Assembly (NCBI GenBank): GCA_918797485.1
Contig: CAKKNE010000004.1
Location: 558,001-622,000 of the forward strand
DNA from: Pelagomonas calceolata
Taxonomy: Eukaryota > Sar > Pelagophyceae > Pelagomonadales > Pelagomonadaceae
Length of the DNA: 64,000 nt
Direction of reading: 5' to 3'
Position numbers and translations under genes: made by a program. Within the stretch, counting starts at the first letter, position 1, and every line of letters begins with the position of its first letter. Below, one piece after another: positions 53,603-62,325 of the stretch. Below the pieces are notes generated by a model, which did not search any database, had not been told where the DNA came from, and worked only from the letters and a program-made list of their open reading frames with translations.

Positions 53603-55027
53603 ATGCTGGCCAAGATGAGCCCGCGCGTCCAGCCCCTGGAACACGACCCCGAGTCTCCTGCCCCGCGTTTACAAACGCCCCCCGGACCGTCCAGTGGGAC
53701 ACAACAACCCTTCGCCGACACGATGGACGAGCAGTGGCCCGGGCCCGATTCGCCCCCGAAGACCAGCACGCCCTCGTTCCACAATTACGATGATGAGGAA
53801 GAGAAGGACCCCGACGAGGTCTTCGGTCCGCTGCGGAATCGAGCCTCGGCTTTGAGAGGTGCGGCGGAGAACGGCGACGCCTCGGCGCAAGTACGGTTGG
53901 GTTACATGTACGTCGATATAGGAGATCGTACAAATGCGGAGGACTTTTTTGGGAGAGCAGCCAGGAATCATGATGCGGACGCCCACTACGCCCTGGGCAT
54001 GCTCGCCAAAAGTGGACCGGAAGCGTCATCTACCGATGCCGCGGAGGTCGAGGCAGCTTATGCGGCAAGTGCCAGACATCTGTCGCGGGCGGCGAAGCAG
54101 GGCCACTCCTGGGCGGCCTACCACCTCGGGGACGCGTATGCGCGAGGGGTCGGTGTTGTTAGGGACCTGAAGATCGCGGAACGGTTTTTACGTTCAGCTG
54201 CTGCTGCCGGGTGTATCCCTGCGATGAACGCCCTAGGCGCCTGTCTCGAACGTTCAGCGAGAAATCCCGTCACCGAGACCTTAGATGTCCCCGAAGACGT
54301 CTTTACCAGTAAGCCTCCTGAGGAGGAGGACTCACCGAGCAAAGCTAAATCTGGAAGAGACCGGAAACTCAAGGACGCGTGTGTCTGGTACGCTCGCGCG
54401 GCCAAAGCCGGGGATCGCGACGCGCAGTGCAATTTGGGGCGGTGCCACTACCTGGGCATCGGCGTGCCCCGGGATCCGTCGCGTGCCCTTGACGTCTGGC
54501 TGCTGGCCGCGGACCGGGGCTGTCCGGCCTCGTGCAACAACGCGGCGGCATTACTCGCGAGGAAAGCCGCTGATGATGCGGGCGAGGGCGTGTTAGCCTT
54601 AGAAGCTGAAAGGTTATTACTACAAGCTGCGGAGTTGGAGAGTACCACCGCTCGCTTCAACGTCGCTGTGATTCGCTCAGCAGGTCTAGGGGACGTTGTG
54701 AAACATGAAGAGGAATCAATAAGGCAGTTGAGGCAGTCTGCTGAATCAGGTGAGCCCGCGGCGAATTTGGCTTTAGGTGACGCCTATGCGGCGGGCATCG
54801 GCGTGCCCCGCCAATCGGACAAGGAGGCGTTTCGGTGCTACAAGGTGGCCGCGGCCGCCGGCGAGCCCGACGGCCAGTATCGGTTGGGCTTGTGCTATGA
54901 GCGGGGCAAGGGCTGCATGGGCGACGCGCAGCGGGCGATGCGGTTGTACGATGCGGCTGCTAGGGCGGGTCACTTGGCAGCAGCGGCTCGGGCGGGTGCC
55001 ATGCAGACGGGGGGCGAGGAGTATTAA
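53603..55027 (+). CDS. Sel1-like repeat protein
   Basis: 474 residues from MLAKMSPRVQPLEHDPESPA. After a disordered, acidic N-terminus, Sel1/TPR-like repeats with the A.x.G...A...LG..Y..G.GV pattern follow: GDASAQVRLGYMYVDIGDRT, HSWAAYHLGDAYARGVGVVR, RDAQCNLGRCHYLGIGVPRD, EPAANLALGDAYAAGIGVPR, EPDGQYRLGLCYERGKGCMG. At least seven repeats are visible, interrupted by one charged insertion (SKPPEEEDSPSKAKSGRD). Sel1 repeats are scaffolds in ER-associated degradation and signalling. No signal peptide or membrane anchor is present, so it is probably cytosolic or nuclear. An alternative overlapping frame starting at 53464 has no coding character. Confidence 0.8.
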   Translation: MLAKMSPRVQPLEHDPESPAPRLQTPPGPSSGTQQPFADTMDEQWPGPDSPPKTSTPSFHNYDDEEEKDPDEVFGPLRNRASALRGAAENGDASAQVRLGYMYVDIGDRTNAEDFFGRAARNHDADAHYALGMLAKSGPEASSTDAAEVEAAYAASARHLSRAAKQGHSWAAYHLGDAYARGVGVVRDLKIAERFLRSAAAAGCIPAMNALGACLERSARNPVTETLDVPEDVFTSKPPEEEDSPSKAKSGRDRKLKDACVWYARAAKAGDRDAQCNLGRCHYLGIGVPRDPSRALDVWLLAADRGCPASCNNAAALLARKAADDAGEGVLALEAERLLLQAAELESTTARFNVAVIRSAGLGDVVKHEEESIRQLRQSAESGEPAANLALGDAYAAGIGVPRQSDKEAFRCYKVAAAAGEPDGQYRLGLCYERGKGCMGDAQRAMRLYDAAARAGHLAAAARAGAMQTGGEEY

Positions 55028-55043
55028 GGTACTTACAAATATC

Positions 55044-55122
55044 CGCGTCGATGGCGTCGATGGCGTCGAGGCGCTCCTTGCGTCCGTCGGGACGACCGAG
55101 GGCCCGGCACGCCATCGAGGCG
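55044..55122. repeat. Intergenic introner-like element with inverted ends
   Basis: CGCGTCGATGGCGT (55044-55057, with a second TCGATGGCGTCGAGGCG directly after) faces CACGCCATCGAGGCG (55108-55122). The 79 bp unit lies between two convergent genes. Confidence 0.65.
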
Positions 55123-55155
55123 CCGTCCCACGCGGCGGCGGCTCACAGAATGGAG

Positions 55156-56376
55156 TCAGCAGAACACGTCGGGCAGGCCCCAGGGCTCCTCCATCTCACA
55201 GGGTTTGAGCTCCAAGGGTGGGGAACAGACCTGGGCCCCGGCCTGCTCGAAGCAGTGCTCGTCGCCCTCCGTCTCGGCGGCGCGCATGCCCACGTGGCCG
55301 CAATTGTCTCTGTTTATATCCACGCCCAGGACGTGGCCTCCACTTCTCAGTCGGACTGAGGGCACTCCGTTTCTAGAAGCACTCTCTTCCCCGAAGGAAC
55401 TCCCGAACGTGTGCAACACCAGGGCAGCATCGCCCAAGACCAGCCAATCGGCCAACGCGGCGCGCTGCCCGGCGCCTGGTGTGGCCCTTGTGGCGTCGCC
55501 CCAGTCGGCATAGATCAACTCCGAATCCTTGAACTCCCTTTTGGCTCGAGCTTTGACCGAAGCGTCATTGGAAGCCAGGAAGATGACGGCTCTCGGGTGG
55601 CGCTTCAGGACGCGCCTAGCTGCCTCGAAATGCACTTTGATAGGTGCAGATTCATCCCACGTTGTCGAGCTTTCCACAGAAACATCCGGTGGAGGCACGA
55701 CGGGCCAGTCGAAGGACGGGTCGTAGGTCCGGACGTGCAGGCCGACGACGAATTTGTCCTGTAAAGCGTTCCTGAGATTTACGAGCGTGTCGTTCAGTCC
55801 AGCAACTCGCATCGCTGCGCCATCGACGCGCTGATAGAAGGCCCGCTTCCGGTGCAAGAACTCGCGACAGTCCATCTGAGGCTGGGCGAACTGGCCCCGC
55901 GGATCTAGGATGATCGCACTGTATTTGGTGGCGTCGAGCGTGACGGGGAGCGACCACCTCCATCGTCCAGAAGATCGAATGACGAGGACGGGTCTTCCGG
56001 ACGACGGTTTCAGGACTACGGACGGCTGGGTCTCGTTGACCATGGCCAGCAAACCGTCGAGGGCCGAGCCGTTGCCTTTGAAAGTAGACCAAGGCGGCTC
56101 GGCAAACAAGTCCTCGGCCTCGCAATCGCAGCCCCGTTCCGCTTTCCATCTCACCACTAATTCGACGTTCGCATCCGTAGCGAAGACGTGCGCTGCTGCT
56201 AAAGAGCGCAATCGATTGGCCAATCCTAATCGGTGTACGGAAGCAATCAGTGGAGTCGCCTGCTCGTCGTCAACACCCAACAGCTCCCTCAGCCCGGTCT
56301 CCGTGAGGGCGCTCTGGTAGGCGGGCACCTGCCAGTCGACCGCTGCGGCGGCTGCGAGGCAGAGGAGGAGCCGCAT
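55156..56376 (-). CDS. NodZ/fucosyltransferase-like glycosyltransferase, secretory
   Basis: 406 residues from MRLLLCLAAAAAVDWQVPAY, a signal peptide or anchor; upstream frame to 56565 lacks coding character. The catalytic region shows family hallmarks: HRLGLANRLRSLAAAHVFAT (the GLGNRLR-like motif), FVVGLHVRTYDPSFDWPVV (the HxR-type donor site), PRAVIFLASNDASVKARAKR, and LADWLVLGDAALVLHTFGSS with FGEESASRNG. This matches the GDP-fucose-dependent family that includes NodZ, alpha-1,6-fucosyltransferases and protein O-fucosyltransferases. It should act in the Golgi or ER lumen on glycans or glycoproteins. Cysteines near both ends suggest disulfides. The donor sugar is inferred from family only. 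Confidence 0.7.
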   Translation of the reverse strand: MRLLLCLAAAAAVDWQVPAYQSALTETGLRELLGVDDEQATPLIASVHRLGLANRLRSLAAAHVFATDANVELVVRWKAERGCDCEAEDLFAEPPWSTFKGNGSALDGLLAMVNETQPSVVLKPSSGRPVLVIRSSGRWRWSLPVTLDATKYSAIILDPRGQFAQPQMDCREFLHRKRAFYQRVDGAAMRVAGLNDTLVNLRNALQDKFVVGLHVRTYDPSFDWPVVPPPDVSVESSTTWDESAPIKVHFEAARRVLKRHPRAVIFLASNDASVKARAKREFKDSELIYADWGDATRATPGAGQRAALADWLVLGDAALVLHTFGSSFGEESASRNGVPSVRLRSGGHVLGVDINRDNCGHVGMRAAETEGDEHCFEQAGAQVCSPPLELKPCEMEEPWGLPDVFC

Positions 56377-56781
56377 GGTTGTGGGCAGCCCTTTTGTGGG
56401 GTGCGCGCGGCGGCGGCGGTGTGCGATGCTGCTATTTATGGTTCGCGAGCTCTGCGTTACTATGGGTGCCTTTTGTGCACCGCTGTGGCGAGCCGCGACG
56501 TCCATCGATCGAGAGCTGCCGGAGGCTGCCCCGTACGATTTTCTTCGAGCGCGTCGTGGGCTCACAGAGGGCTCCCGAGCGCCTCCGCCGCGGCGGGACT
56601 TGTATCAAACGACGGGACCGTCGCGGGCCAGAATCGCAGATGCAAACCGAGTGCTGCTGTGAATTGCACTCTGCGACGGCGCATCGCGCCCGGACGGCGC
56701 GCAGGGCACGCGCAATAGACCACTAATCGAGTGCTGCGAGACGCTGCGCTCCGAGGCCGCGCGCGGGCAGCACCTACAGCC
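56377..56781. other. Divergent promoter region, nothing recognised
   Basis: Between the glycosyltransferase and Kelch genes. No gene or shared motif was seen. Confidence 0.4.
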
Positions 56782-58149
56782 ATGAAGCCACACTGCCATG
56801 CAGTGTTGCTCGCCGCCCTTGCAAGCGCCCACGCCCCGAAGGCCGACAACATCTCCCAAACGCCTTATCGGAGGAAAGCCGCCGTCTTCGCGTCCCTCGA
56901 GGACGGCACGGCAGTCCTCTTCAGCGGCAAAACCAAAGACGAGAGGGTCAACAATGGCCACATGGCCTACGTGGGCGACACGTGGCTCTTCACGCCGGGG
57001 CCGGCGTCCTTCTGGCGGCGGCTGCACTTCGGCGACGAACGCGGTTCGAGGCCGGGGCCGCGGTGGAAGTCGGCCGGCGATGGAGTGAACGGGAATCTAT
57101 ACATATTTGGAGGGCACGTGCAGCGCGGGAGTCACTCGTTCTATTACGACGACATGTGGGTCCTCGAGAAGCAGTCTACATGGCGAGAGATTGAGAAGAA
57201 AGATGTCTGGCCTCCCGCCAGACGAGGTCACGCCGCGGCCCACGCGGACGATCTACTCGTGATTGTGGGCGGCCGCCAGCACCACTCCGAATGCCTGAGG
57301 GACGCCTGGGCCTTCAACTCGACGTCGGAAGTCTGGAGGAAGACGTCGACGCCTCCCAAAGGTAGTGGTTATGGCTGTCGGTGGGGCCACAGTGCAACAG
57401 CAATACCGCCCATCCCAACCGCCAAAGATGGTTCGGTGCAATCAGAACATACTATTGCAGTGTTTGGTGGCCGCCAGAAGACGAAAAAATCATATGATTA
57501 TCATGATAGCTCAGTATGGGTCTACTCGCCGAAGTGGGACGCCTGGCGCGAGCTCAATGGTCCCGCTGATGCTTCGAGACCGCAAGCGCGGGACCACCAC
57601 GCCGCCGCTTATCTCGACGGGGCGTTGTACATCCATGGTGGGAAGGTGACGGACCAGGCTACGTCGGCCAATGATGACCTCTGGCGTTTTGACTTCGTGA
57701 CGCACATCTGGCAACAGTTATCGTATGATGGCAAGGTGCCTCGTTCGAGATATTTGCATTCTGCTTGTTCGTGGCCTTCAGCACCTAGAGCGGCGCCGGC
57801 CGCTCTCGGTGCGCGACGGGGAGCTGTGTTACTCTTCGGAGGGGAACACATCAAATCAAGAAGAAACGGCAAGAAGAAATATGTGAGGTTCGACGACGTC
57901 TGGGGCTATTGGGCGGCGCGGGCCCCCACGGACGGCACGTGGGTCCGGCTCGTCGACAATGCCGGCGGCACCAAAGAACCCGTGCTCTCGCCCTTTGCGC
58001 TCGTTGGTGTCCGGGTGGCGTCGGCCGTGTTGGTGGTATTGCTGTCGCTGGGCGTCGTGGCCTTGGGGCTGTTCCACCGGTTCTCGCAGCAGAGCATGGG
58101 CGGCACTTCTGCCTTCGAGGCCGGCGCCTGCGCGGGCGACGCGTGTTGA
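56782..58149 (+). CDS. Secreted Kelch-repeat protein with C-terminal membrane helix
   Basis: 455 residues from MKPHCHAVLLAALASAHAPK (signal peptide). Six Kelch-type blades are suggested by repeated GG and W motifs: GHMAYVGDTWLFTPG, GNLYIFGGHVQRGSHSFYYD with DMWVLEKQSTWREI, HADDLLVIVGGRQHHSECLR, TIAVFGGRQKTKKSYDYHDS, GALYIHGGKVTDQATSANDD, GAVLLFGGEHIKSRRNGKKK. A single hydrophobic helix (VASAVLVVLLSLGVVALGLF) near the end makes it a type I membrane protein with the beta-propeller outside or in the lumen. Propellers of this kind bind proteins or sugars; galactose-oxidase-like catalytic residues were not recognised. Role unknown. Confidence 0.75.
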   Translation: MKPHCHAVLLAALASAHAPKADNISQTPYRRKAAVFASLEDGTAVLFSGKTKDERVNNGHMAYVGDTWLFTPGPASFWRRLHFGDERGSRPGPRWKSAGDGVNGNLYIFGGHVQRGSHSFYYDDMWVLEKQSTWREIEKKDVWPPARRGHAAAHADDLLVIVGGRQHHSECLRDAWAFNSTSEVWRKTSTPPKGSGYGCRWGHSATAIPPIPTAKDGSVQSEHTIAVFGGRQKTKKSYDYHDSSVWVYSPKWDAWRELNGPADASRPQARDHHAAAYLDGALYIHGGKVTDQATSANDDLWRFDFVTHIWQQLSYDGKVPRSRYLHSACSWPSAPRAAPAALGARRGAVLLFGGEHIKSRRNGKKKYVRFDDVWGYWAARAPTDGTWVRLVDNAGGTKEPVLSPFALVGVRVASAVLVVLLSLGVVALGLFHRFSQQSMGGTSAFEAGACAGDAC

Positions 58150-58562
58150 TCCGCCTCCCTCTACAATTCGATATGCTGGTAACTAACTACAAGTATCCTT
58201 TATTTGAGCCTCGAAGGTCATTGCAGCTTCTTGATGGGGGACGTTTTCCCACGCGAGACTGAGAATACTGTATACAGGTACCTTATTGCTATTTCGAAGC
58301 TCCGGCTGGGCATCCTCACCGAGCAGGGAGAAGCCTCTTATCAGCTCGTTCCTGTTTTTTAGAATCTGGCTAGTGTCTTACGGGCCGCTAGCTCCGCGGT
58401 GCTCGTCGTTTTGGGCTCGCGTTCGAATCCTGCGCGCCCGATAACGCTGTGGATTCAGGGACAGGTTCCCCCTCTCGTGCGACCAGCCGCACGCTCGCCG
58501 ACGCGGTCTCTCACTTGAGTACCCAAGTCATCAGCCAAGGCAGGCACTACAGCCACAGCACC
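58150..58562. other. Intergenic region with upstream palindrome
   Basis: Between two plus-strand genes; contains the motif at 58369-58392. A GTTCGAATCC string near 58421 recalls a tRNA T-arm but does not fold as one. Confidence 0.45.
58369..58392 (+). promoter_or_regulatory. Recurrent palindromic upstream motif, copy 7
   Basis: GCTAGTGTC, TTACGG, GCCGCTAGC, 171 bp before the MATE ATG at 58563. Confidence 0.65.
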
Positions 58563-60047
58563 ATGGCCAGCACGGACCCCGAAGACGGCGCCGCCCCGCT
58601 CGAAGAACCGCTCCTCGCGCCCGAACCTACAGAGGAAAAGGTCCAAGTCACGACCGAGCTCGCCGACCTCCTCGGCCTAACAGCGGCCTTCTTCGTCTCG
58701 TCCGTCTCCTGGGTCGCCATGAAGTCCACGGACACGGCCATCCTAGGACATGTAGGGACACGTTATTTGGACGCCACGGCTTTGTCCGACTTGTACACCA
58801 TGAGCACCGGAGTCTTCGTGCAAGGACGAGTGTTAGGAGTGTTCGTCTCGCAAGCGATAGGTGCGGACAACAAGAAACTGGCCGGAGCCTGGCTCCAGAC
58901 CTCCTACGCCGTTCTATCATTGGTACTCATACCAGTCGCGGTCGCGTGGCTCTTCACGGGTCCCGCGTTAAGATTATTCGTGAGGAACGACACTCTAGTG
59001 AAGGACGCCGCCTACTACGCCACGGTCCTAGCTCTCTGCCTACCCGCAAGAGTGGGCTTCTCGCAGCTGACGCAATTTTTTTCGGCGCAGAAAATCATGC
59101 GGCCGTCATATGCTACTGCTCCAATAGCCATGGTGCTCAATCTCGTATTGGGCTTGATCCTGGTGCTCGGGATTGGCATCCCTGATTGGCGCGGGTTCGG
59201 GTTCAAAGCTTGTCCTGTGGTCACCACTTGCGTCGAGTACGTCCAACTGGCCATCGTCATTGTCGTTTTTTGTGTCATAAAGAAGCTCCATGCGTCCTGC
59301 GAACCTGACAACGGATGGTTTTCCATGAAAGAAATCACGTCGGAACGATTCGTAGCGTACGTAAAGATGTATGCCCCAGCAGCTCTGGCCATCGCGTCGG
59401 ACTTCTGGCGCATGACCGCCGTGGGCGCGGTCGCCGCTTCATTGTCAGAGGACGACTTGGGGGTCTTCAATGCCTCCTATCGTATCATGTGGATGGCGCT
59501 CACACTAACTGGTTCTTTGGGAGGTGCGATCGCAACTAAATTAGGATTGCGACTGGGTGCTGGTGATTCAAAGGGTGCGCGGCAGGGCGTGCGGATCGGT
59601 TTAGTGGTGTCCGTCGTGTTATTATCAATAATCGTGTTGGTGGTGATCACGATACCGAGGCAACTCGCGATGATTTTCACGAACGATTCGAAACTGTTAG
59701 ATCTGTTCGAGCGGTGCCGCTACGAGTTCGCGGCCGCTTTATTCATGATGAACTTCGCGGTCGTCTGCGAGCGCGTGCCGTTCGGGATGGGTCGTGCCAA
59801 GGCAGTTTTATATGCGGGCGCCGTCGGCTCGTGGGTCGGCCAGGTTCCTGCCGTCATTCTGTGCGTCGAGTTCTGGCGGAAGGACCTGCGGAGCGTCTAC
59901 ACGGGCGTCGCGGCGGGATATGCCCTTCTCGTGGTGGTTTTATTGGGGATCATCTTCACCACCGACTGGCGGCAGCAGGCGGCCGACGCGCGCGCGCGGA
60001 GCGAGGTGGACGCGCCCGCCGCCGAGGAAGAGGAGGCCGCCCAGTAG
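58563..60047 (+). CDS. MATE family multidrug/organic-compound antiporter
   Basis: 494 residues from MASTDPEDGAAPLEEPLLAP. Twelve hydrophobic segments are spread over the length, for example LLGLTAAFFVSSVSWVAMKS, YAVLSLVLIPVAVAWLFTGP, MVLNLVLGLILVLGIGIPDW, LAIVIVVFCVIKKLHAS, IGLVVSVVLLSIIVLVVITI and GVAAGYALLVVVLLGIIF. Family features include the N-lobe DTAILGHVGTRYLDATALSD and the C-lobe FNASYRIMWMALTLTGSLGG. MATE proteins export organic cations, acids or metabolites using a proton or sodium gradient. The acidic N- and C-terminal tails are cytosolic. The dileucine-like EEPLLAP could direct it to an internal membrane; that is inference. Confidence 0.9.
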   Translation: MASTDPEDGAAPLEEPLLAPEPTEEKVQVTTELADLLGLTAAFFVSSVSWVAMKSTDTAILGHVGTRYLDATALSDLYTMSTGVFVQGRVLGVFVSQAIGADNKKLAGAWLQTSYAVLSLVLIPVAVAWLFTGPALRLFVRNDTLVKDAAYYATVLALCLPARVGFSQLTQFFSAQKIMRPSYATAPIAMVLNLVLGLILVLGIGIPDWRGFGFKACPVVTTCVEYVQLAIVIVVFCVIKKLHASCEPDNGWFSMKEITSERFVAYVKMYAPAALAIASDFWRMTAVGAVAASLSEDDLGVFNASYRIMWMALTLTGSLGGAIATKLGLRLGAGDSKGARQGVRIGLVVSVVLLSIIVLVVITIPRQLAMIFTNDSKLLDLFERCRYEFAAALFMMNFAVVCERVPFGMGRAKAVLYAGAVGSWVGQVPAVILCVEFWRKDLRSVYTGVAAGYALLVVVLLGIIFTTDWRQQAADARARSEVDAPAAEEEEAAQ

Positions 60048-60074
60048 TCGTGTGTACACACTTGTTTTTTACTA

Positions 60075-61211
60075 CTACCGTATCGTGTGCCGCCGCCGCG
60101 CGACGTCGGGAGGGAGCGGCTCGAGCACGGACTCCTCGACGTCGTCATCCAAACCCCGGTCCGACGCCCTGGTACAGCACTTCTCCCAGTGCGAGGTCCA
60201 GTGATCTTCATCATATGGTTCTTCCGGGATCAGTGCCAACGCCCCATGATCTTTTAATAAAGTGGAGATCGCCCATCCACCAAAGTTGATCTGGTCGTAC
60301 TCCGCCTTCGCGAGCGGCGTGTCCCCGTCGGCATCGAGCACGTTCGGGTCGGCGCCGCCTTGCAACAATAAAGCCACGGAGGACACGTAGCGCATCCGCA
60401 CGGCGATATCTAAGGGAGATTCACCCTTGAAGTTCCGTGAATTGGGCGTTGCCAACGACGCCTCGGGTTCGGGTTCGTCCGACTCATCTCCCGGCCTTCG
60501 CACGAACGTCACACCTTGCAGGAGCGGCTTCAACGCGTTCGGGTTGTGGCGCGCCGCCAGGTGGACCGGTCGATCTCCACTCTCATCGAGGGGCGCGTCG
60601 GGGTCGCAGCCGCAGGCTAAGAGTGATTCAATGCATTCTTCCCCTAAACAGGCGTACTCGAGGCCTATCGCGAGATGGAGTGCTGTCACGCCTCCAGGGG
60701 CGGCGTAGAGGAAGTCGCTGTCACTTTTCAACGCTTTTAGGACTTTGAGCAGGCCGACCTTGATCTTCTCTCTTAGTAAAGCGGTCCTGGCGCACTTGGT
60801 CGAATGCAACCACCCGTAGATAGTTTTTAACACAAATAACAATGGAGTCAGGCCATTATTATCTTGCACGTTTGCAGGATGCGTGAACTCCACCCCAAAG
60901 ACCGGCGGGTCGTAGTCCTCCAGTAAATCAGTCAGTGTTATTGCCGTGATCGTCGCGTTCTTCGTGAAGGTCGTCGCGGCGATGATCGCGGAGATGTGCG
61001 TGTCCTGGGCGCCGTCGCTGCGCCACTTTTGCACGTGGGCGCCCCAGGCGACGCCGTCGGGCGCCTTGTCCGTCGCGTGGTTGTTAATCCATAGCTGCAA
61101 AAGCCTAGCTGGCGTCGGGGCTCCCTCGACGGGCGGCGTGTCCGCGGAGCCGACGCCCCAGCGGTCAGCGCGCCGCTGCTTTTTAAGCTCGGCTGCGCTC
61201 TTGCGGGGCAT
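60075..61211 (-). CDS. Ankyrin-repeat protein
   Basis: 378 residues from MPRKSAAELKKQRRADRWGV. Ankyrin units are visible in the second half: NNGLTPLLFVLKTIYGWLHS, GGVTALHLAIGLEYACLGEE, SGDRPVHLAARHNPNALKPL, KGESPLDIAVRMRYVSSVAL with LLLQGGADPNVLDADGDTPL. The N-terminal part contains helical sequence without repeats (ATDKAPDGVAWGAHVQKWRS). The C-terminus is acidic (EDHWTSHWEKCCTRASDRGL and beyond). It is a likely protein-interaction scaffold; partner unknown. Convergent with MATE, 27 bp apart. Confidence 0.75.
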   Translation of the reverse strand: MPRKSAAELKKQRRADRWGVGSADTPPVEGAPTPARLLQLWINNHATDKAPDGVAWGAHVQKWRSDGAQDTHISAIIAATTFTKNATITAITLTDLLEDYDPPVFGVEFTHPANVQDNNGLTPLLFVLKTIYGWLHSTKCARTALLREKIKVGLLKVLKALKSDSDFLYAAPGGVTALHLAIGLEYACLGEECIESLLACGCDPDAPLDESGDRPVHLAARHNPNALKPLLQGVTFVRRPGDESDEPEPEASLATPNSRNFKGESPLDIAVRMRYVSSVALLLQGGADPNVLDADGDTPLAKAEYDQINFGGWAISTLLKDHGALALIPEEPYDEDHWTSHWEKCCTRASDRGLDDDVEESVLEPLPPDVARRRHTIR

Positions 61212-61719
61212 GCTTCAGGCCATCTGTGCTCGCTTGGGCAGCCTCTATCCGAGGCTGCAGCGCCTCGGAGCGCCAGACCCGCACGCCGGCCCGTCGTCCT
61301 CTGCTTTTTCTGCGTAGTACTAGCGGACCAAGGGAGCCCTCGGCGGGCAGCGACATCTCTCCGGTGGCGCTTCCTCGGAGCTCGTGGATCTTGGCATCTC
61401 CAGCAGACTCGGAATTTTTGGTGCCGGCCCGCGTCCGCGGAGACCCCCGTCGCTGGCGGCGCGCCGCGAGCACCACCCGCGCAGTAGTTCACAGGTCGCG
61501 CTTCGATCCAGCCGCTCCACGGCTCCCTAACTCCGAGTTTCCCAGGCTGCCCGCGACCTTGGTGCGCAAAACGATACCCGTGGCACGACGCGTTCTCGGG
61601 GGGAATGATGATCTCACGCTCAGGATCATGTGGGTTTACGCGCGGGCGCCGCGCAGGCCCGCAGCCGCATTAAAACCCGTGGCTCCCGCCGCGCCCGTTC
61701 GCCCACCGAAGTACGCGCC
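61212..61719. other. Divergent promoter region, nothing recognised
   Basis: Between the ankyrin and cupin genes. Only short frames; no shared motif. Confidence 0.4.
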
Positions 61720-62220
61720 ATGAATGAGAACGTCAAAATAGACTACGACACGGCCGAGAAGGTGATGGACCTCGACGGCTCGAAGGTCTACGTGAAGACC
61801 ATCGGCGACAAGACGCGCGCCGACGGCGTCCAGGGAGGCTGCGCGGACTCGTCGACGCCGCCCGCCGCAGGTCGATGAAGATCATGATGATCCCGGGCTT
61901 CAGCTGGGCGAAGTCCGTGGGCCCAAAGCTGCCAAAGTTGCCAGATGGGAGCTGTCCCGCATGGTGTCCGGCGACCCACTTCGGCTACCAGACCCAGGCG
62001 TGCTCCGGCGTTTGAAACTTCGCCTTCTTTAGCGCCCGACGGTCTCCTGCAGGGTACCTGCAAGATCAACTTCGAGGACGGCACGTCGACCACGATCAAC
62101 GCCGGCGACAGCTACCTCGTCGATAAGCCGCACCTGCCGGAGATCATCGGCGACGAGACGGTCATCATGCACGAGTTCTCGCAGCAGGTGAAGAAGGTCC
62201 TGGACTCGATGAAGGACTGA
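61720..62220 (+). CDS. Small cupin-domain protein, three exons
   Basis: Inferred exons 61720-61814, 61871-61997 and 62053-62220 give 129 residues. The spliced product reads as one cupin barrel: MNENVKIDYDTAEKVMDLDG, SKVYVKTIGDKTSMKIMMIP, GFSWAKSVGPKLPKLPDGSC, HFGYQTQGTCKINFEDGTST, TINAGDSYLVDKPHLPEIIG. His in THFGYQTQG and the pair in the second motif (GDSYLVDKPHLPE) fit the metal-binding pattern of cupins. Function of this single-domain form is unknown; it may be an isomerase, dioxygenase or binding protein. Both introns appear to start with GC (61815 and 61998). The first is 56 bp and begins GCGCGCCG, as does intron 1 of the aldo-keto reductase gene. Confidence 0.75.
61815..61870. repeat. 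Introner-related GC-AG intron 1 of the cupin gene
   Basis: 56 bp, phase 2, ending CCGCCGCAG. It has the same start and length as the intron at 6585 and a weak core (CTCGTCGACGCC). Confidence 0.55.
61998..62052. other. GC-AG intron 2 of the cupin gene
   Basis: 55 bp, phase 0, pyrimidine-rich before CTGCAG. It lacks the introner-like core, so it is a contrast case for intron age. Confidence 0.6.
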
Positions 62221-62325
62221 GGCGCCGCGCGTCCCTTCCTAGAAGATTCATTACCTTATAGATAGTAGATAGACTAGCCCTACCGGGGTCTCTCACCGTG
62301 AACGAGGCTTAGAAATGAGGGTCAA

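Noticed and set aside
53464-53793. 109-codon plus-strand frame starting with ATG before the Sel1 gene
   Set aside because: It overlaps the Sel1 start in another frame and has Thr/Pro/Arg-rich content without any domain.
3178-58392. The CTTACAG-like centre of the palindromic motif as a trans-splicing acceptor
   Set aside because: The AG is not conserved (centres TTACAG, TACAT, TTACAT, TTATAG, TTACCG, TTACGG), so a splice role is not supported.
58415-58445. tRNA-like T-arm string GTTCGAATCC
   Set aside because: The bases on either side do not form a T stem, and no D-arm or acceptor stem can be drawn around it.
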